Assembly: GCF_000020565.1 (NCBI RefSeq)
Contig: NC_010830.1
Coordinates: forward strand, 1,468,001 to 1,532,000
Direction of reading: 5' to 3'
From: Candidatus Amoebophilus asiaticus 5a2
GTDB lineage: Bacteria; Bacteroidota; Bacteroidia; Cytophagales; Amoebophilaceae
Length of the DNA stretch: 64,000 bases
Part shown: positions 9,185 through 19,800 of the stretch, one piece after another
How positions within the stretch are numbered: the stretch's first letter is position 1
Layout: each line of letters opens with the position of its first letter
The notes under the pieces: generated by a model
Seen by the model: the letters and a program-made list of their open reading frames with translations, nothing else
Told to the model about the DNA's origin: nothing
The model's database searches: none
Program-made: the position numbers and the translations under genes

Positions 9185-10058
9185 GGTAATTAGTAGCTGG
9201 ATAAAAGTTAACTAAGTCAAAATAATTAATAATTAAATCCTTTTTAAATGACCAGCTAAATTTTAGATAAGGAGGCTTTTCACTAAAAGAAATATGTCGG
9301 ATATAGTTGCGCATCTTCTTGTGAACTAATGAATCCTTAACCACACTACCTGCCAAAATTACCTCATGAACACCTGGGTTAAGTGCAAGCGTATACATGA
9401 CAATTAAAATATATTGAAGAAACTCATCACTAGAATTATACGCAAATCTATTATAATATAACAATTGAGATTTTTCTACTACTGTAATATGCATATGCCC
9501 TGTCTCAGCCAACACAAAGACCTTAGCTTCTGCATATAATTTTTTAGCCTGTATATAGGCTGCTGTACCTGCTATAAGACTGTTAGCCTGGTGTATAATA
9601 CAGCAATGTTCTGGTGTATATCCCTTTTGCAGCCAATTGGCAATACTTTCGTCTACAGCAAAGACAACTGCTAAGCCTAAGTCGGTATGTATACAATGTT
9701 TAACAGCTTGGTCAGCTATATCAACCGCAAGCTTTAGATAATCAGCACTATTATTTTCTTGAAATAAAGCACTAGGCACTAATGTATATTGTTGATTTTC
9801 AAAACATAAGACAACCTTTTTCCATGCTGAAGTAGCAATAAAAGGATGTTCTCTAAAAAGCTGTTGAAGTATGGTGAGATATTGTATAGAATTATCGGCA
9901 TCCATTTGATAAGCCTCCATCAGTAAGCAGCGGCTCGAAGCCTGGTCAACACATGAGATTCTTAGCCTCTTGCTACCTATGCTAATAAGTAAATAGTATT
10001 GGCCAAGGCGATAAACACTAAAACGTTTGTCCTTAACAGAAATAACAGGTTGATACAT
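9162..10058 (-). CDS. DUF3822 family protein
   Basis: A 298-residue protein resembling DUF3822, a Bacteroidota family of uncharacterised, probably ASKHA-like (actin/hexokinase fold) proteins. Features that fit are an early strand pair with SVYRLGQYYLLISIG, a middle FAVDESIANWL segment, the strand KVFVLAETGHMHITVVEKSQ, and a late EVILAGSV motif. No signal peptide or membrane segment is seen. In Bacteroidota this family commonly neighbours coaD and rsmD; neither is present here. The 3' end overlaps the Nudix gene tail-to-tail. Function is unknown. Confidence 0.72.
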   Translation of the reverse strand: MYQPVISVKDKRFSVYRLGQYYLLISIGSKRLRISCVDQASSRCLLMEAYQMDADNSIQYLTILQQLFREHPFIATSAWKKVVLCFENQQYTLVPSALFQENNSADYLKLAVDIADQAVKHCIHTDLGLAVVFAVDESIANWLQKGYTPEHCCIIHQANSLIAGTAAYIQAKKLYAEAKVFVLAETGHMHITVVEKSQLLYYNRFAYNSSDEFLQYILIVMYTLALNPGVHEVILAGSVVKDSLVHKKMRNYIRHISFSEKPPYLKFSWSFKKDLIINYFDLVNFYPATNYLNNLKFS

Positions 10059-10349
10059 GGTTTACAGAATGGACCTTTTAATATTCTATTTTGTTATATG
10101 ATGCTTTACTAAACAAAAAAACGATAGGATTACTACCATACTCATTTGTAAAATCAGGAAGATAATTTAAAACTCTTAATCTATAAGTATTTTAAAGTTT
10201 AAAAAATCTCTAGCTTACTAGCCTTTTTCAAAACAACTTTTATTCTTTAAGCATAGGTTTATAATATATGTAATCTAGTAAAAATAATGCTCATTATATA
10301 AATACAACTTGTATATTATATATTAATTGTATTTTTGTAAAAAAGCGTC

Positions 10350-10694
10350 ATGAAAAAGATTTTAGCACTTGTAATGGCATGTGGGTTAATTAGTCAGAAT
10401 TTAGCTCATATCCAGTCAAGCATATTAACACAGGATCAGTTAATTGAAATATTAGCAGACTTAGAACTGGCAAAAGCCATGTTATATACTTCTGAAGATA
10501 ATAAACAAACAGAAATAGATAACCTATTCCAAGAACAGGCACAACTTATTTATGAAACACATGCTACTGATGCAGTAACTCTACAAGAAAGCTATATAGA
10601 GTATTTAAATAACCCAATACGTTTACAGTGGCTATATGACCAGCTGATTGTTAGGTTGGAAAAACTTTTGAGAGAAGAAATCATAGAGAAATAA
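10350..10694 (+). CDS. DUF4296 family exported protein
   Basis: A 114-residue small protein with an N-terminal export signal (MKKILALVMACG, with Cys11 as a possible lipidation site). The mature part fits DUF4296, an uncharacterised Bacteroidota family. It shows the motif LTQDQLIEILADLELAKAML, a central helix, then TLQESYIEYLNNPIRLQWLYD and a final coiled LIVRLEKLLREE. It is 6 bp upstream of the Smr gene and so likely cotranscribed. No function is known for the family. Confidence 0.7.
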   Translation: MKKILALVMACGLISQNLAHIQSSILTQDQLIEILADLELAKAMLYTSEDNKQTEIDNLFQEQAQLIYETHATDAVTLQESYIEYLNNPIRLQWLYDQLIVRLEKLLREEIIEK

Positions 10695-10700
10695 ATTTAT

Positions 10701-11186
10701 ATGTATCTAAGTGCAGAGTTTTCTAAAGGAGATCATGTACAACTGTTGCATACAGATAAAATAGGTGAAATAATAGCTGTGGATAAAGGGCAAGCTATTA
10801 TAAAATTTGATTATGTTACTTTAAGGTTACCTTTACAAGAGGTTAAACATCTTCCCAAAAACTATTCTACTTTAAAAGCTATTTCTTTAACATCTTCTGT
10901 TGCATCTACTAAAACTAATACCCTAGATATGCATAAATTTATAGCTTTTCAACCTGAGTTAGATTTGCATGGCTTGTGTGTCAGTGGAGCACTTCATATC
11001 TTAGATAAATGGATAGACCAAGCATTGCTAGCAGGACATAGGTATTTACGGATAATACATGGAAAAGGTAAAGGAGTATTACGTGAACAAGTGCATAACT
11101 ATCTTAAAACAAACGAGTTAGTAACCAAGGTAACTACAAATCATAATCTTCCAGGTGGGAGTGGCGTTACTTTAATTGAATTGTGA
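10701..11186 (+). CDS. Smr-domain protein (MutS2 C-terminal type)
   Basis: A 161-residue protein. Residues about 5-50 form a small beta-barrel segment (FSKGDHVQLLHTDKIGEII) like the KOW-type region before the Smr domain of MutS2. Residues about 85-161 form an Smr domain with its signatures ELDLHGL, RIIHGKGKGVLRE and a closing GGSGVTLIEL. Smr domains are nucleases or nucleic-acid binders. No MutS ATPase portion is attached or nearby, so this is a stand-alone form, as in other Bacteroidota. It follows the DUF4296 gene after 6 bp. Confidence 0.85.
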   Translation: MYLSAEFSKGDHVQLLHTDKIGEIIAVDKGQAIIKFDYVTLRLPLQEVKHLPKNYSTLKAISLTSSVASTKTNTLDMHKFIAFQPELDLHGLCVSGALHILDKWIDQALLAGHRYLRIIHGKGKGVLREQVHNYLKTNELVTKVTTNHNLPGGSGVTLIEL

Positions 11187-11221
11187 TAAGTTAACCCTCC
11201 TACTGTAATTCTTATTTAAAA

Positions 11222-11840
11222 AAGGTTGCTAGTTAAAATAAAGCTTTATTAGCTTTATTAGCTTTATTAGCTTTATTAGCTTTATTAGCTTTATTAGCTT
11301 TATTAGCTTTATTAGCTTTATTAGCTTTATTAATTTAAAAAGCCGGTAAAAAAACAAGAACGTTTTAATAAGAAAACTCCTTAAGATTACAGTATAAATC
11401 TTGCTTGAGAAAAGAGACTTTTGATACCGCTGATAGTGGTGGTCACTACTATTTTTTGTATCCTTTCAGATAAGAAACCAAAACTTAACCTTACAGCTGG
11501 CTACTTGCTTAGTAAGCGTCCCTACTTATGAAATTATCTGTTCTCCTATAGCATGCTATGTATAATTGTAACTACCCCTATCACACATATTAGGTATAAG
11601 CGTACTAGCACACATAAATGATTTTTACCTCGTCAATATGCTCACCTAAGCATAAAGCCACTATGATGGTGTAATGCTTGTGTATCTGATACTTTTCTTT
11701 TTTTATCTTCTTTATGGCGTAAATATTGGAGTAACCCATCAATAAATACTTATACTGCTATTGACCTTTTAACCATAATGACCTCCAATTTATGCAATAC
11801 CAAAGAACCTGTGTACATAAACAAGTAGGCCTAGTTTGAA
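11222..11840 (-). mobile_element. Decayed IS982-family element with internal deletion
   Basis: Read on the minus strand, this gap is a ruined copy of the intact IS982 at 21535-22456. Shared stretches include the ribosome-binding context and start (GGAGGTCATTATGG, near 11780), the start-proximal codons for SIAV and KKRKVSD-like sequence, the KQVASCK region, and then, after a deletion of the central catalytic part, the tail for SISGIKSLFSSKI. The 3' end retains part of the terminal repeat (GGTTGCTAGTTA near 11222). Many stops and frameshifts rule out function. The boundaries are approximate, especially on the right. A 9-bp tandem array lies inside the 3' end. Confidence 0.75.
11242..11331. repeat. 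Tandem array, 10 copies of a 9-bp unit (agctttatt)
   Basis: Ten perfect, uninterrupted copies of AGCTTTATT, 90 bp in all. They sit within the 3' end of the decayed IS982, where the intact element has the sequence AAGCTTTGTTGATTTG. The array therefore seems to have arisen by slippage from a degenerated form of that end. The unit length is a multiple of three, but the array lies 55 bp past the Smr gene stop and no gene reads through it. Confidence 0.95.
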
Positions 11841-11956
11841 ATAGAGAAAAGATAAGTATTAAGAAAATTTACCAAAAATCTTTCTTTTGCCATAAAAAAT
11901 CTTGCACAGCCAGCATCTTGCCTCATAAATTCAAATTATTGTATAAATTATTTAGT

Positions 11957-12136
11957 AGACCCGCTGCGAAACAGAAGATCGATAAAAACATTAGATTTTT
12001 GAGAGTTAAATTTATTATTTATAAAAATTCAACCTGCGTTTTTTATACTTTAAACGTCTATTCTTATTTTTTATATTTTCTGAATTGTGCAAAATGCTCC
12101 TCTGTTTTTTTACGGCAGTTGTTTCGCAGCGGGTCT
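11957..12136. mobile_element. 180-bp MITE sharing ends with the local IS5/ISL2-type element
   Basis: A 180-bp non-coding unit with perfect 17-bp inverted ends (AGACCCGCTGCGAAACA). A second copy, in the opposite orientation, spans 42323-44680 and is split by two IS. The ends match the terminal repeat of the IS5-type elements at 40432 and 52003 (AGACCTACTGCGAAAGAGG) closely enough for mobilisation in trans by that transposase. Flanks here are AGT on the left and AAT on the right, near to the A-N-T target duplication seen at the related elements but not a perfect match. It may be old. Confidence 0.8.
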
Positions 12137-13533
12137 AATGTATTTAGAGGTATGCAAGAAGACTGGGGCTGTTGAAAAAGTATATGTTAAAAATATTTTA
12201 TTAAGCATGTTAAGAAAATAAAGAAAGACATAAAAAAGCTGCTTAATTATTCTTTTAATATTTTGTACAACAGCTACCATATATGCTTGTATTTGCACTC
12301 TTTCCAACCTCCTATAACGAGCTTTACCTAACCCATGTAACTGCTTAGCTTCAGCGAAAATACCTTCTATTTTCCACATCCTTTCTTTAAGCTTACCAAT
12401 CAATGCCGACTCTTGCATAGCTTCAAAAGTCTTATCAAACAACTCTTGATGTATGCTTCTAATAAGATATTTTGTGAATGGCCTGCTTTTCTTAGCTGAA
12501 GCAATACAAGCATCTTTTTGCTTGCATATAGCACAAATGGATGATTTTGACCTGTAATATTTACTCTCCCCATTCAGAAAGCCATAAGGGTTCAAATACT
12601 GGTCTTCAGGATATATAAAGCGATCCTGTTCTTTTTGATAGACAAACCCAGCGCTGTAAGCTTCCTGTATGGTCCTACCACTCTTAGTACTAAAGAGTGG
12701 TATATAGCTTACTATAACTTCTTTCTGTAAAGTCTCTATTATCTCTCTTGAACCGTAACCCCTGTCTGCTACAACTTCTTTTATGTTTAGCTTGTGCTTT
12801 TGAATAATATACTTGATTCTCTCTATATATACACCATATACACCACATTCGTGGGTCTTGCCCGTTGTAACCTTTGTATCAATTATTACTCTGCTTGTTG
12901 CATCAATAGAGTTGTGAACTTTATATTTCAACTCCCGAGGACTGCCTTCCTTTTGAGCCAGGCTTACGTCTTTATCTGTTTTACTAATATGAGTGCTGTT
13001 GCTTATACTCCTACTGACAGGAGGTCCAAGTTTATTTATAGCAGCTTTTCTTGCTGCTTTCTCATCAACTGCTGCTTTAGCTTCGATAGGAGTTAATGAA
13101 TTTAGTGATGCATTAGCTTTAATTAATGTGCTATCTGTCATCATAATATTAGACCCCAATAAGCCATGCTTTCGACACAAATTCAGTATAGTAGTAAAGA
13201 GCGCTTCAAATATTCTTTCACCAAATCTGTTTCTTGTTTTACTTAAGTAAGAGTGATCAGGCACCTTGTCTTCTAACTCAAGCTTACAAAACCACCTATA
13301 AGCCACATTGTAGCGTACTTCCTGACATAACCTTCTATCAGAAAATAGCTAATCAGCAGCATCCTAAAGAAAATCTCTGGGTCTATCGAGGGACGCACAT
13401 ACTTGCTATTATAAGAGGATATAACTAACTGATGGGTAAAGGAGAGATCTATATACTTATTAATCTTGGAAAGCAAGTGATTATCATCTACTGGGCTCCT
13501 GCTATAATTAGTATTTTTGTTCTGCCATAACAT
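12110..13533 (-). pseudogene. IS1182-type transposase, frameshifted by a 13-bp deletion
   Basis: Two reading frames encode the halves of one transposase. The N-terminal part (13533 down to about 13330, starting MLWQNKNTNYS) matches the intact copies up to RMLLISYF. A 13-bp deletion (the codons for YNINS) then shifts the frame. The C-terminal part continues to the element end with the DDE region (MMTDSTLIKANAS, VVADRGYGSRE, KERMWKIEGIFAEAK) and the CAICKQKDAC cysteine pair. As in the intact copies, the frame has no stop inside the element. It runs through the terminal repeat and ends only at 12110, inside the neighbouring MITE. Confidence 0.88.
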
Positions 13534-13594
13534 ATACTCTTCAATTAAGCTATGACCTTAATTTAAAACTCTTAATTACTTTTTCAACAGCCCC
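12165..13594 (-). mobile_element. IS1182-type element, broken copy, target duplication GACT
   Basis: A 1430-bp element with inverted ends GGGGCTGTTGAAAAAGT and a clear 4-bp direct duplication GACT on both sides (12161-12164 and 13595-13598). It is a diverged relative of the two 1434-bp copies at 33579 and 43210. The length difference is explained by a 13-bp deletion and a 9-bp (three-codon) insertion in the transposase gene. The left end lies 28 bp from the 180-bp MITE. Confidence 0.9.
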
Positions 13595-13820
13595 GACTAT
13601 TATTAGAGAACTTCCCGAAACTTAGAAGTGTAGCACACCCTTAAATTTATGTTTATGTTCATCCGTATCTACTGATACTTCTAAAAATTTCTATATGTTT
13701 TTATCGAAGGAAAGACAAAAAGGTTTTACATCATTCCTTGATAATGCAAATGCTTATGCTTGCACATAAGCTATTTATACCCTATCATGCTTCACCATTG
13801 GCTCTTAAACTCAGATAGCC

Positions 13821-16800
13821 GTGAAGAAGAATCATAATTTTGTCCAGCTATTTAGGCGCTGTATTTTTCTAGCAAGTTTCATCTTTCAAAGCTGTTCTAA
13901 ACTACAAAACCCTATTATTCCTGGTAAGAAAAAACAAATACCTATAACTCAACAAGTAAGCAAGCCAGAAAGAGTACCATCAAATTTAAGCAAGAAAATT
14001 ACCAATCACCCAGATCTAGATTGCTTTTATAATAGCCTTGAGAAGGGAACAGACATGATTATTTCAGCAGCTCATTTTGCAGAAATATCAGCAGTTAGAC
14101 AAGCAGGCAAATCCGCTCCCATTCAAGAACTCCCATCGAGCAATCTTAACAATTACCTTTCTATTTCTACCAGGCATAACCAGCGTTATCCTATAAAATA
14201 CCAGTCAAAGCAGCCTACTACTAAGACCAGGACAACTAAACAGGACATAGTAGCTAAGAAGCAGCAACATAGCCAATTGAGAGTAACAAAGCTAAAGCAG
14301 GCATTATTAGAAAAAGAAATTATAACCAAAGATAGATATCAACTTAGATTTTACAAAGAGCTAGGTCTATGGAAAGCAGAAGTAATAGAAAATTATGGTA
14401 GCTTGAGTAGAACACATCATCTGCCCGTTTATATAGCAGCAGGTACAGATCTACTACAAGTAGCCAGCTCGAATGAATTACAACAAACTAGGCTTATCCA
14501 TGTAAATTTACCTAAGAATAAACAGCCTGGTTATGTGTACATAGGCAGTGTGGGATTAAAAGGAGGAGGTAAAACTAAGGCTAACAGTATATCTAAGGTT
14601 ATCAGTACGCCCGCTATACCTGGTTATAAATTGCATACTTCTTTACATATAGGGACTTTTTCGAGCATTTATCGTGCAATATGCCTTGCAGATAATCATC
14701 CAGTCGTAATTAAAGTCAGCGCCCAAAAAGTGATAACTGAGAAAAAAGCCCAACGCTTTCTTCGTGAGTTTGAATTGGGCCAGCAGGTCCATTCGCCCTA
14801 TGTGGTTCGCTATTTGGAACTCAAGCAAGATCCGGCTTATGGTATAGCAGTAGTCATGGAAGATGACCAGGCCGTAGAGTTGAGTACTATCGTTCCACGA
14901 GAAGGTTTTTCTAACCGTGATTTTATAGAAATCGCGCTTCAAATTGTTCAAGGCTTACAGGCCATTCATGATGCCAACATCATTCATAATGATCTTAAAC
15001 CTAGCAATATCGTTATTGAGCCAACAACAAAAGCTATCAAAATCACTGACTTTAACTGTGCTTCTACCTTACGAGAAGAAAAGAGAACAGCTATGCCTAG
15101 GCGGACAGGTACCTTGGCCTATATTTCACCTGAGCAAACAGGGCGGGTTAACCGTAGTGTTGATTACCGTACGGATTTTTATTCATTAGGTATTACCTTT
15201 TATCAGTTGCTCTGTGGCGAACCACCCTTTACAGCAAAAGATGCACTGGGACTCATTCATCAGCACTTAGCCAAACAGCCCATACCCCCTCACCACCGTA
15301 AACCCACGATTGCGCTACCCTTATCCCAGATGGTGATGAAATTACTGGATAAAGAAGCGGAGAACCGGTATCAAAGTTGTGAAGGGATTCTACATGATTT
15401 AAGATTCTGCCTGCCAAACTTAAAAGAGACTGGCACCATTCCTGAGTTTGTGCTAGGTCAACAGGATTTTTCCAATAAACTCACCTTATCCCAACAATTA
15501 TACGGCCGAGAAAGCGAAATCAAGACCTTACTAGATGCTTTTGAACGTGTCAGGGAGGGGAAGCGGGAAGGGTTGATGGTCACCGGCCAACCCGGGGTAG
15601 GTAAGACGATCCTGATCCAGGAGATCCAAAAGCCGATTGCCTTAAAGCAAGGATATTTTATAACCGGTAAATTCGATCAGTTAAATAAAAATGTAGCATA
15701 TAGTGCCTTGACCCAGGCCTTTAACAGCCTCATCCAGCAATGGCTAAGCGAAGACGAAATCCGTATTACCCAATGGAAGACTCGGCTGCTGGTGACATTA
15801 GGGGCACAGGCGCCATTCCTTACCAAGGTCATTCCTGCCTTAGCCTTACTGATCGGGGAACAACCAGATACATCCATTACCGACATTAATCAGGCCAAGA
15901 ATGTATTTAACTGGATTTTCCAGGAGTTTATTAAGATTTGTGCCACCACGTCCCATCCCTTAGTGATTTTCTTAGATGACTTACAGTGGGCCGATCAAGC
16001 TAGTTTAGAGTTGATGACCTATTTACTGCAACAACCTAACATCGGCCATCTGCTGTGGATAGGTGCTTATCGGGACACTGAAATCACCCCTTCCCATCCA
16101 GCTTTACAGGCTATCACTACCTTACAAGAAGCACAGATCACCATCCAAAAACTCCCGCTTGCACCATTGTCACTGGCCAGTTTGTATCAGTGGATTGCCG
16201 ATAGTTTACATAAACCCTTAATAGACATTCAGCCACTAGTTGAACTGATTTTTCAAAAAACAGCCGGGAACCCCTTTTTTGTGAAATTATTTTTACAATC
16301 GCTATATGACCAGCGGTTGTTAACCTTTTCTCCGCAAACCCACTGGAAATGGGAGCTTGCTAAAATCTACCAGCATCCGGCAACTGAGAATGTCATTACC
16401 CTGATGACTTACCAAATTCGCCAGCTGCCTGTGACTACCCAAAAAGCATTAAGTGTAGCCAGCTGTATAAGTCATCGTCTGGCATTAAGTACCTTGCAAA
16501 CGGCAATGGCTTGTTCACATGAAGAGGTGGAGAAGACCTTACAACCGGCCCTAAATAGTGGCATTTTGATTCAGGTCGACCATGAAGTATACTTTGCCCA
16601 TGACCGGGTGCAAGAGGCAGCCTATCATTTAATAGCAGAAGAAGAAAGAGCCCATACGCATTTAACGATTGGACAACGATTACTAGCCAACCCTACTAGT
16701 GAAGAGACTTTGCTATTGGATATTGTTGCCCAGTTTAATCGCAGCCGCTTGCTCGTCACTGAGCCTAAAGAGCGCTTGCGGATTGCACGCTTAAACCTAA

Positions 16801-19800
16801 AAGCAGCGCAAAAAGCCAAAAAAGCCACGGCTTATACATCAGCGTTAGATTACCTATATGTCAGTCGGGACTGGATTGACATAGAAACACTCTGGAAAAC
16901 CGATTATCCACTGGCCTTTACCTTCCATAAAGAATTAGCCGAAATAGAATATTTAAGCGGTCATTTTGAGACTTCAGAAGTTCTAATAAAAGACATGCAG
17001 CCTTGGTTGCAATCCAATTTGGATAAAGTCGATATTTTTCGTTTACTGATCATTCAAAAGACATTTCAAGTCCATTATCACGAGGCCATTACCATTGGTC
17101 AGCAAGCATTACAATTACTGGGTAGTAGTTTACCTTTAGATAATTTAACAGAATTCCTCCAGCGTGAAATGCCCTTGCTTAGGCAAAGGCTGGCTGGTAT
17201 ATCATTTTCTTCTCTACTCGATGCGCCACTCGTTGTTAAGCCTGAGAAGCAAGCTCTCTTTAAAATTTTAGAAAGCCTCTATAGCGCGGCTTACTTAACT
17301 GGATCAGAGCTATATCCTGCTATTGCGCTGATATCAATCAATCTGTCGTTAAACTATGGACACACGCCCGAATCTTGCCATAGTTATGCAGCATATGGAC
17401 ACTTGCTTTGTGCTAGGTTTGAAGAATATGCCTTAGGCTATCAATTTGGCAACTTAGCCCTTCAGCTGGCAGAAAAACTTCAATTACCTGTCCAACACTG
17501 TCAAAGTTCAATGATTATGTTAGGTTTTATTTACCCCTGGTCAAAGTCTATTCAACAGTTACCAGCTTTATTGGCGGCTGCTTATAAATCATGTCTAGCT
17601 TGCGGTGAACTCGAATTTGCCGGTTACTGTGCGAATCTAACAGCCCAAACCCTACCTTATCTAGGTATCTCCTTAGCCAAGGTTCAACAAGAAGTGTTGC
17701 CGTTACTGCAATTTGCACAAAACACGAAAAATCAAATGACAGCTAATATCATTCAATCTGTACAGAGGGTGTTAGCTAATTTAAGGGGTGATACACCAGA
17801 TGAATGGAATTTTGATACTGACACTATTGATGAAGCCAAATTTGAAGAAGGTTGCCAACAAACAAACAGCTTTTTTGCCTTATGCTTTTACTATATTTTC
17901 AAAGCTCAGACTTTTTATCTGTATGACGACTTTAAACAAGCACTCGACAATTTAGCATTAGCAAAGAAACATTTAATTGTTATTACTGGTCACTATATCA
18001 CAGCAATTTTTAATTGGTATCATTCTTTAATTTATTTAGCACTCTATCCAACGGCTTCTATTGAAGATCAGCAAGCTTATCTCGAGCAAGTAATCCAAAA
18101 TCAGCAACAGATGCAACGCTGGCAGGCCAGTTGTCCAGAGAATTTTGCTCATAAGTACCTTTTAGTTGAAGCCGAATTGGCGCGACTTAAAGGCCACTAT
18201 GAACAGGCTGAAGAATATTATGACCAGGTTATCGAGTTAGCAGGGCAGCATGGTTTCATTCAAGAACAAGCGTTGGCAGCCAAGCTGGCTGCTAAATATT
18301 GGCTAGCCAGAGGCAGATCTGTATGTGCACAAAGTTACCTGTATATCACCTTTAATGGCTATAAACAGTGGGGAGCTAAGCATAAATTAATGCGATTTAA
18401 AGCGCAATATGCAGATTTATTAAAAGCTTTAACCCCACCTGGCTTAAGTCAGTTAGTGGTCAACCAGGAAACCACGCTCAATGGCAATACCTTACAGTAT
18501 TTAGACCTATCCAGTATTTTAAAAGCTTCCTATGCAATTTCCAGTGAGATCGAACTGACCAAGCTCCTGCGTAGCATGATGCAAATTATTATTGAAAATG
18601 CCGGGGCTCAGCAAGGCGCAGTATTATTTGTTGAAGCAGACGACACTATTTTTGTACAAGCAGAATATGCGATCGATGGTACGATCACTACCCTACAGAA
18701 AATACCACTCGCCGACTGGGCCAATGGTGCGCACACGGTCATTCAGTATGTCAAAAGAATGCAACAACCGATCGTGGTGGACCATGCCACGACGCATGAA
18801 CAATTTAAGACTGACCTATATATCAACCGAACGCAAGCAAAATCCATTTTATGTGTCCCGCTCCTCAAGCATAAGGAGCTTCAAGCCATCTTGTATGTAG
18901 AAAACAACCTGATGACCCATGCCTTTATGCCCGAGCAGGTACAAACAGTGCTAATTTTAACAGCTCAAATGGAGATTTCCTTAGAAAATGCCCGTTATGT
19001 TGCCAGGCAACTTGTACTAACTCAGCAATTAGCCGAGCAATCTGCTCGTAGGCTAATAGCTGAGGAATCGTTGCATGCGGTAACCCATGATTTAAAACTG
19101 GCATTAGAAGCCTCCCAAGCGGGTACATGGAATTGGTGGATTGACACGGATAAGGTCACGTGGGATACAACCAATTGTGCGTTGTTTGGTTTAACACCCG
19201 ATACATTTAAAGGTACGTATGCAGCAGTTGTGGAATGTGTGCATCCTGAAGATCGAGAGCGACTTAATCAGTGTGTTAAGCGTTGCCTTGAGCAAGATAT
19301 CCCGTATGATATGGAATATCGGGTGATTTGGCCAGATGGCAGCCAGCATGTAATTGTAGCACATGGCCATGTTTACCGGGATAAAGATGGTAAGCCAATT
19401 AAAATGGTAGGTGTATGTTTAGACATAACACAGCACAAACAGCTAGAGCAAGAATGGCTTGAGGCCCTCGAGCAAGCAGAAGAAGCACAACGTCAACGCG
19501 CAGATGAGGCTGAACGTCACAGCGAAGAACAGAGATGGTTTATTGATACGGTTTGCCATGAAATTCGCAATCCTATGAGTGGTATTTCTAATACAGTAAG
19601 TTTTATGGAAGAAAAGCTAGCTTCACTCAAAGCATACAAGAAAAGCTTACCTAAGCCGGCGTTAGAAGAGCTTGTGCAAACGCTGGAAGAGGATATAAAA
19701 ACCATTAAGCATTGTGTCAATCATCAGATAGCAGTTATTAACGGTGTGCTTAGTTTGTCAAGATTAGAAGCAGGCAAAGAGGAGCTAATTTTTGAACCGT

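Noticed and set aside
11242-11331. CRISPR-like array
   Set aside because: The units are 9 bp and directly adjoining, with no spacers, so it is a simple tandem repeat.
11918-12175. 85-codon plus-strand frame crossing the MITE
   Set aside because: It starts in the decayed IS982 flank and runs through the non-coding MITE into the IS1182 end. The same MITE sequence occurs elsewhere without any frame being kept.
13605-13625. Sequence resembling one terminal repeat of the IS5-family element at 20873 (AGAGAACTTCCCGAAACTTA)
   Set aside because: Only one end with an indel, no partner end nearby and no target duplication. It could be a solo relic, but chance cannot be excluded.
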